A stretch of DNA of 64,000 nt from Macrotrachela quadricornifera (lineage: Eukaryota > Rotifera > Eurotatoria > Philodinida > Philodinidae), in NCBI GenBank assembly GCA_022393335.1, contig JAJEKB010019018.1, positions 1-64,000 of the forward strand. The letters run 5' to 3'. Position numbers and translations under genes: made by a program. This document shows, one piece after another, positions 59,761-64,000 of the stretch (its first letter is position 1; each line of letters starts with the position of its first letter). The notes beneath the pieces are model-generated. The model did not search any database, had not been told where the DNA came from, and was given only the letters and a program-made list of their open reading frames with translations.

Positions 59761-60977
59761 CACAGCTGAGTTCAAAAAAACTTGCACATCTTGTCATGCA
59801 AATATATCCTTATATATATGTCACTCTCAAGTAGTGTTGTATACTGATTGATAGTCTCTGACGAGTACTATTAAATACTATATTTCAATATTTTATTCGT
59901 TCACCTTTAGAAGAAATAAGAGATAAACACATTTTTTTCATGGATTCTCGGATTTTCTTTTTTCAACTTTGCGTTTTACGATCGACCAGATGTTCTCGAT
60001 GGGGTTGACGTCAGGACTATTAGATGGCTACTTTAATAATTGTGGTACATTTTTGCTGATGAGTTGTTTACAAATATTAGTGGTGTGTTTAGGGTCATTG
60101 TCCTGTTGCAAACGCCAATTGTGCCGAAATTGTTTTCTAGCAGCAGGAAGAAGACAATTTTTAAGCATATGAACATAATATGAACCATTAAGATTGCACC
60201 TAAATTTGTGGCAGTTCAATACACCTTTCACACTGATGGCACCCCAAACATGAACTTTTTGACGATTTTTAGGTATACGTTTAAATTGTTTATTTGAATG
60301 TTTTGTCCAACGACTAACAATGTTACGAAAAGTTGAAATGGAGCTTTATCTGTAAATATTGTACGTTTAAAATCATCATTTTTATGTTGCTTAGCCCATT
60401 GAACACGTCTTTTTTTATCATCAGACGTTAAAATATGAGTACTTGTTGGTAGAACATTCCTATAACCATGTTCATGAAGATAACGACGTATTGTTGATAT
60501 AGATGCTGATGAATGATAGATTGCCGATAACTTTTCTTAAATTCCTTTAACGGTTATTTCATTGTTACGTTGAATATATTGACCAATAGCCTTTTTTTTT
60601 CTATTCCACTAAGGACATGTGGTCGACCATTTCTACCTCGATGTTTAAGTGAATTTGTTTGTTTTAATTTATTAATATTATAGTAGATAGTCCTCAATGG
60701 GATATTTGTTTTACGATGAATAACAGGAGCAGATCGAATGCCTTGATTCCAATAATGTAGTATTGATATATGATGATTTTTTAAATCACTAGATGATGTC
60801 ATGATTAAATGTATATGTACAGAAAAGAAAAGAAATCAAACTTTTATATGGTCAACGTGTTATATAGCTAACATACATCTATCCCTAGAAAAATGAATTT
60901 CGTAATTGCTTTCTAACGGCAAGAAAACCGTTATACAAAAAAATTAATTTTGTACAAGTTTTTTTGAATTTAGCTGT
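59761..60977 (-). mobile_element. Tc1-like element
   Basis: The left end carries ACAGCTGAGTTCAAAAAAAC and the right end, reversed, ACAGCTAAATTCAAAAAAAC, so short terminal inverted repeats enclose about 1.2 kb, the usual Tc1 size. The target TA is not clear by eye at either side. The encoded transposase lies on the minus strand and is broken. Confidence 0.85.
59940..60802 (-). pseudogene. Tc1-like transposase pseudogene
   Basis: The N-terminal helix-turn-helix (60802-60554) reads LHYWNQGIRSAPVIHRKTNI and RNGRPHVLS. Next come SISTIRRYLHEHGYRN, HILTSDDKKRRVQWAKQHKN and IFTDKAPFQLF, holding the first catalytic Asp, then WRLQQDNDPKHTT with the second and SPDVNPIENIW with the third residue, a Glu. 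All three DDE residues survive. The frame is broken by several stops and shifts, for example after EITVKGI near 60540 and after VPQLLK near 60030, so it cannot make an active enzyme. Confidence 0.85.
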
Positions 60978-62490
60978 AAAAGATATGTGCGTTCAACGTC
61001 ACACTCTTTGGTGTCGTCTAAAAGCATTCGTCTTCATCTTCATGTTCTGTGGTAGGACCCAAAGATCTTCGCCTTCACCCTCATCTCTAAAAATTGAAAA
61101 AAAAATCTGCAGCTCTCTTTATTAAAAAGTTACAAACATTCTGTCTACTCCTGATATCTTTAACAATCGATAATAGTTAAGATTATGTGTTGTCTGAAAA
61201 CTTCGTTTCTACCTGAATTATTACATTATAACTATCGTTCTGTATGCAATCTGAAGACAAGTTATTGGTGATAAGCATGTCAGTAGAACATTCGGATGGA
61301 AGATATTCTTCCTTCGCCAACATCGTTATCCTTGTCATCGTAACTGATGCTGTCAACGATGTTCATGTAGGCAATATGGTTAGTGTCGATACTTTGCCAG
61401 GTATTAAAATCTTATCGATTGGTGGTATTTTTCTTGTGATTATGTACAGATATTTTCACAATCAGAGAAATAACACTAAACTATTTCACACTGTATTATG
61501 TTCGTATCCATCAGATCTTTGTACTGTAAAGAAAGCTGCTGATTGTCATACTGATTATTAATTATATTCATCAAACTATAAGAGATCAATAATACTTTGT
61601 GATATTTATCAACTCTGCCATTCTTGAATATTTAGTATCAATAAATTCCATTTTCAAACCCTTTTTATTTGATGTAAAATTATTATGGTAGCTACATGAA
61701 AATAGAGCGTTAACTCCCATGGAAGAATATTTACACATATTCTGTATTATCCAGTCATATTCACAGTTATTTAATATTTTATTCAAAGAATGTTTTTGCT
61801 TATTTTATTTTTCTTGCTCATGATCATATCTATTTTCTCGCTCACCATGTTGTTTTCATGAGAGTTATGGTAAATTTTTTTATTAATGTGTTGCTGTCAT
61901 CAAAAATTGCATGCTGCTACCTGCTTTTATAAGACGCAGATGCTGATGAAACGCAATACATTACTAGCAAGAGAACGACAAGGTGTAAAAATATTGAATT
62001 AAAATTACTTTTTACTGTTCTTTCTTGTTTCTTCAATAACATTTTTAATTTGAAAAAAGTAATACCATCGACTGCTGTTATGAATGAAAAAATAGCAGGA
62101 CTTTTTCATCGTCAATAATTCAACTTTCTGCATATACGCTTCTTATTTGACATAAATATTTTCAACAGCCTCCAAGTAAGTAGTAATGATTTTGAATTAG
62201 TAGCAATCGAAAACAAAGCATTATTTGAGACAATATCATTTTAATTTATTTTAATTAAAAAAAATATTCACATTCAATCTGTTAGTAAGGTTTTTCATAT
62301 TTCATTGTTTAAAAAGGCGGATAAACATTCGAATCTGGTGGTATAGAGATCATTTATTGCTGTAATCGACATTAGCATACCACTGAAAACGATTATTTAT
62401 CTCTATTTTAACTAAACTTTCAGTCATAATTGGTTACTTGATAAGAGTGACTTTCCAAGTGTTATTTGATTTTCTTTTATAGGCGATCAA
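60978..62490. other. Region upstream of the small CxxC gene
   Basis: A 105-codon frame at 61244-61561 (hydrophobic middle, NIVILVIVTDAVNDVHV) might be an exon but is unrecognised. A pyrimidine-rich tract ending TTTTATAG at 62476-62483 is a good splice acceptor, so the following gene may have an exon somewhere in here. Confidence 0.3.
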
Positions 62491-62946
62491 ATGTATCAAA
62501 GAGAGATTTTTCGGATCGGTACGCCTGCTACGTTACCTACAACATACGTTTATACTTATCCTTATGAATATTCAGTGTCATATCGATACCCCTCTGATAT
62601 AATAGTAAATAGGGATTATACAAATGATGCTATGCTATCGGAAGCTAATTCGATTCATCGCGAACTGAACCAAATAAGAAGTGATATTGGCGAAATGAAA
62701 CGACAACAATTATATCCGACTAATTATACGATCCATCAGCCTTATCCAAATAGTAGGTGTTCAAGATGTCTCTCGAATTTTTCCAGAAATCAATGGTACC
62801 AGTATGTTCATGATCCGGTGTACTATTGTGACAGATGTCATAGTCTTGTTGCAGAACGAGCTTATCCAGTTAGAACACAGACCCCAACCACAACCTATCA
62901 GGACAGTTACAAGAAACCACACTTGTCTCCATCTGAATGCTGGTAA
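62491..62946 (+). CDS. Small tyrosine-rich protein with paired CxxC motifs
   Basis: 151 residues with no stops. The first 50 are Tyr/Pro-rich (VYTYPYEYSVSYRYP), the middle is a short charged helix (SIHRELNQIRSDIGEMKRQQ) and the end has CSRC and CDRC, 34 residues apart, a likely single zinc-binding site. I do not know the family. An acceptor-like TATAG at 62483 lies 7 bases before the ATG, so the true start may be in an earlier exon. The stop is TAA at 62944-62946. Confidence 0.5.
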   Translation: MYQREIFRIGTPATLPTTYVYTYPYEYSVSYRYPSDIIVNRDYTNDAMLSEANSIHRELNQIRSDIGEMKRQQLYPTNYTIHQPYPNSRCSRCLSNFSRNQWYQYVHDPVYYCDRCHSLVAERAYPVRTQTPTTTYQDSYKKPHLSPSECW

Positions 62947-64000
62947 CAACGAATAATATTGAGCGAACTACAAATATAATCCACACCATCATGATCTTTG
63001 TTTTATACACTAACCATTAGATATAGTCTACCTACAAGAACGCATATTCATATTGACGATCAGATATCATTATGCCTCATCTACAACCATGAAAAATTGG
63101 TATAGATGAAACACATCACTATATTGTTCTCGATCTATTGTATAAGAGCGAGATCTGAAAAAATAAAGCATGAATCCGCATTTTTCACTTATACATAATA
63201 TATAATAGAAATAAATTTCATGTAATGCTATCAAGAATTCGACAGTTTAACCAGAAATTTTCTCATTTTCTTTTGAACAATTCAATTTTCTTCTGTTTGT
63301 CGATAACATGGCATACAAAGGGAATCAATTGACTGAGCAAAATGCTAGGAAAAATATAAATTATTACATGATTCATAGATCAATGTTGTGGAATGTATTG
63401 AATGAGTAAATTTTGGATTCTCAGTATCGGAAAGGACCATTTTTGTAAATAGCCAGCTTTGTGCATGCCTTTAAACCAACATCTCCATTCGCATACATGC
63501 ACTGTATACTAGGAAAATGATATTCTATATAATAATCGATAAACAAATGAACTGTATATGAACTATAAACTACCTTATAGCATACTTTGTCTTTATCTTT
63601 AAACACTGTGACCAAATAAGTAGAAACGTTCGTGCTTTTTCTGTCACACAGTCCTTATTTTAATCTAATGAAAAAATAGAAACGAGGTTTTCTTTTTTGA
63701 AGAGTATTGTCAACTTCTTGGAGAGAAACTAAAAAATAATTTCTTGATTTTCGTCCAGGAGTGCGAGCAACGTTAGCGGCATATAGTATCATTCTAGCTG
63801 TCATGTTAAAATTTCAGGAATATCTATTATCCACACTTGTAGAGAATACATCTCTTTCGAACGAGTACCAGAGTATACTTTAGTTGAAACAAAATTAGAC
63901 GAAGTTTTCATCGTTGTCCAATGAACTGATTCAAAGCCAAATTATCGAGAATTAAATAGTTTAACTAAAAAGTTATGATTCTAAAGTGGAATCAATCGCT
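62947..64000. other. Window end without a recognised gene
   Basis: AT-rich. AATAAA occurs near 63161 and could end the transcript of the CxxC gene. No open frame above 64 codons is convincing. Confidence 0.4.

Overview
The window reads as nuclear DNA of a small AT-rich invertebrate, most likely a bdelloid rotifer (Adineta or Rotaria type). That is an inference. Genes are short and often broken by introns of about 50 bases with GT/AG ends. Several families I associate with bdelloids are present: an NHL-repeat protein with 'AGGNG' repeats, a fast-decaying F-box/LRR protein, and a double-unit membrane protein with 'ICSSDFVS..WI' and 'CAP.SC' signatures. Class II transposon relics are frequent. 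No rRNA, confident tRNA, CRISPR array or prokaryote-style operon was seen.

Layout. 0.9-2.7 kb: dead CCCH zinc finger-DEAH helicase gene. 2.7-6.4 kb: a DNA transposon with 333-base terminal inverted repeats and a broken DDE-type gene. 6.8-7.7 kb: a second transposase relic. 8.6-10.3 kb: alpha/beta hydrolase with a predicted C-terminal membrane extension. 11.2-13.0 kb: RING-NHL protein with a damaged RING. 15.7-17.9 kb: secreted bacterial-looking alpha/beta hydrolase. 21.7-22.6 kb: histamine N-methyltransferase-like enzyme. 24.4-26.1 kb: F-box pseudogene. 27.6 kb: hAT remnant. 31.2-31.8 kb: foldback element. 33.1-38.5 kb: papain-like protease with a C-terminal discoidin-like domain and a 20-base microexon; a TTAA-flanked element sits in its first intron. 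41.7-42.6 kb: coiled-coil protein. 43.5-43.9 kb: foldback element. 46.4-48.8 kb: double-unit membrane protein with one frameshift. 50.4-52.1 kb: P450 pseudogene containing a perfect hairpin. 52.8-53.7 kb: mariner relic. 55.9-58.5 kb: intronless 861-residue secreted protein. 59.8-61.0 kb: Tc1-like relic. 62.5-62.9 kb: small CxxC protein.

The genes form no obvious pathway; this looks like an ordinary eukaryotic mosaic. Hydrolases, the methyltransferase and the P450 point to metabolic or detoxifying roles. The points most worth a second look are the P450 hairpin, which looks like a template-switch mutation; the long-TIR transposon; the RING-NHL protein lacking one zinc ligand; the hydrolase that appears to splice around its own stop into a membrane tail; and the nearly intact 2.4-kb membrane-protein gene broken by one base. 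Intron positions were placed by eye from splice signals and frame continuity, and no similarity search was run, so family names rest on motif recognition.
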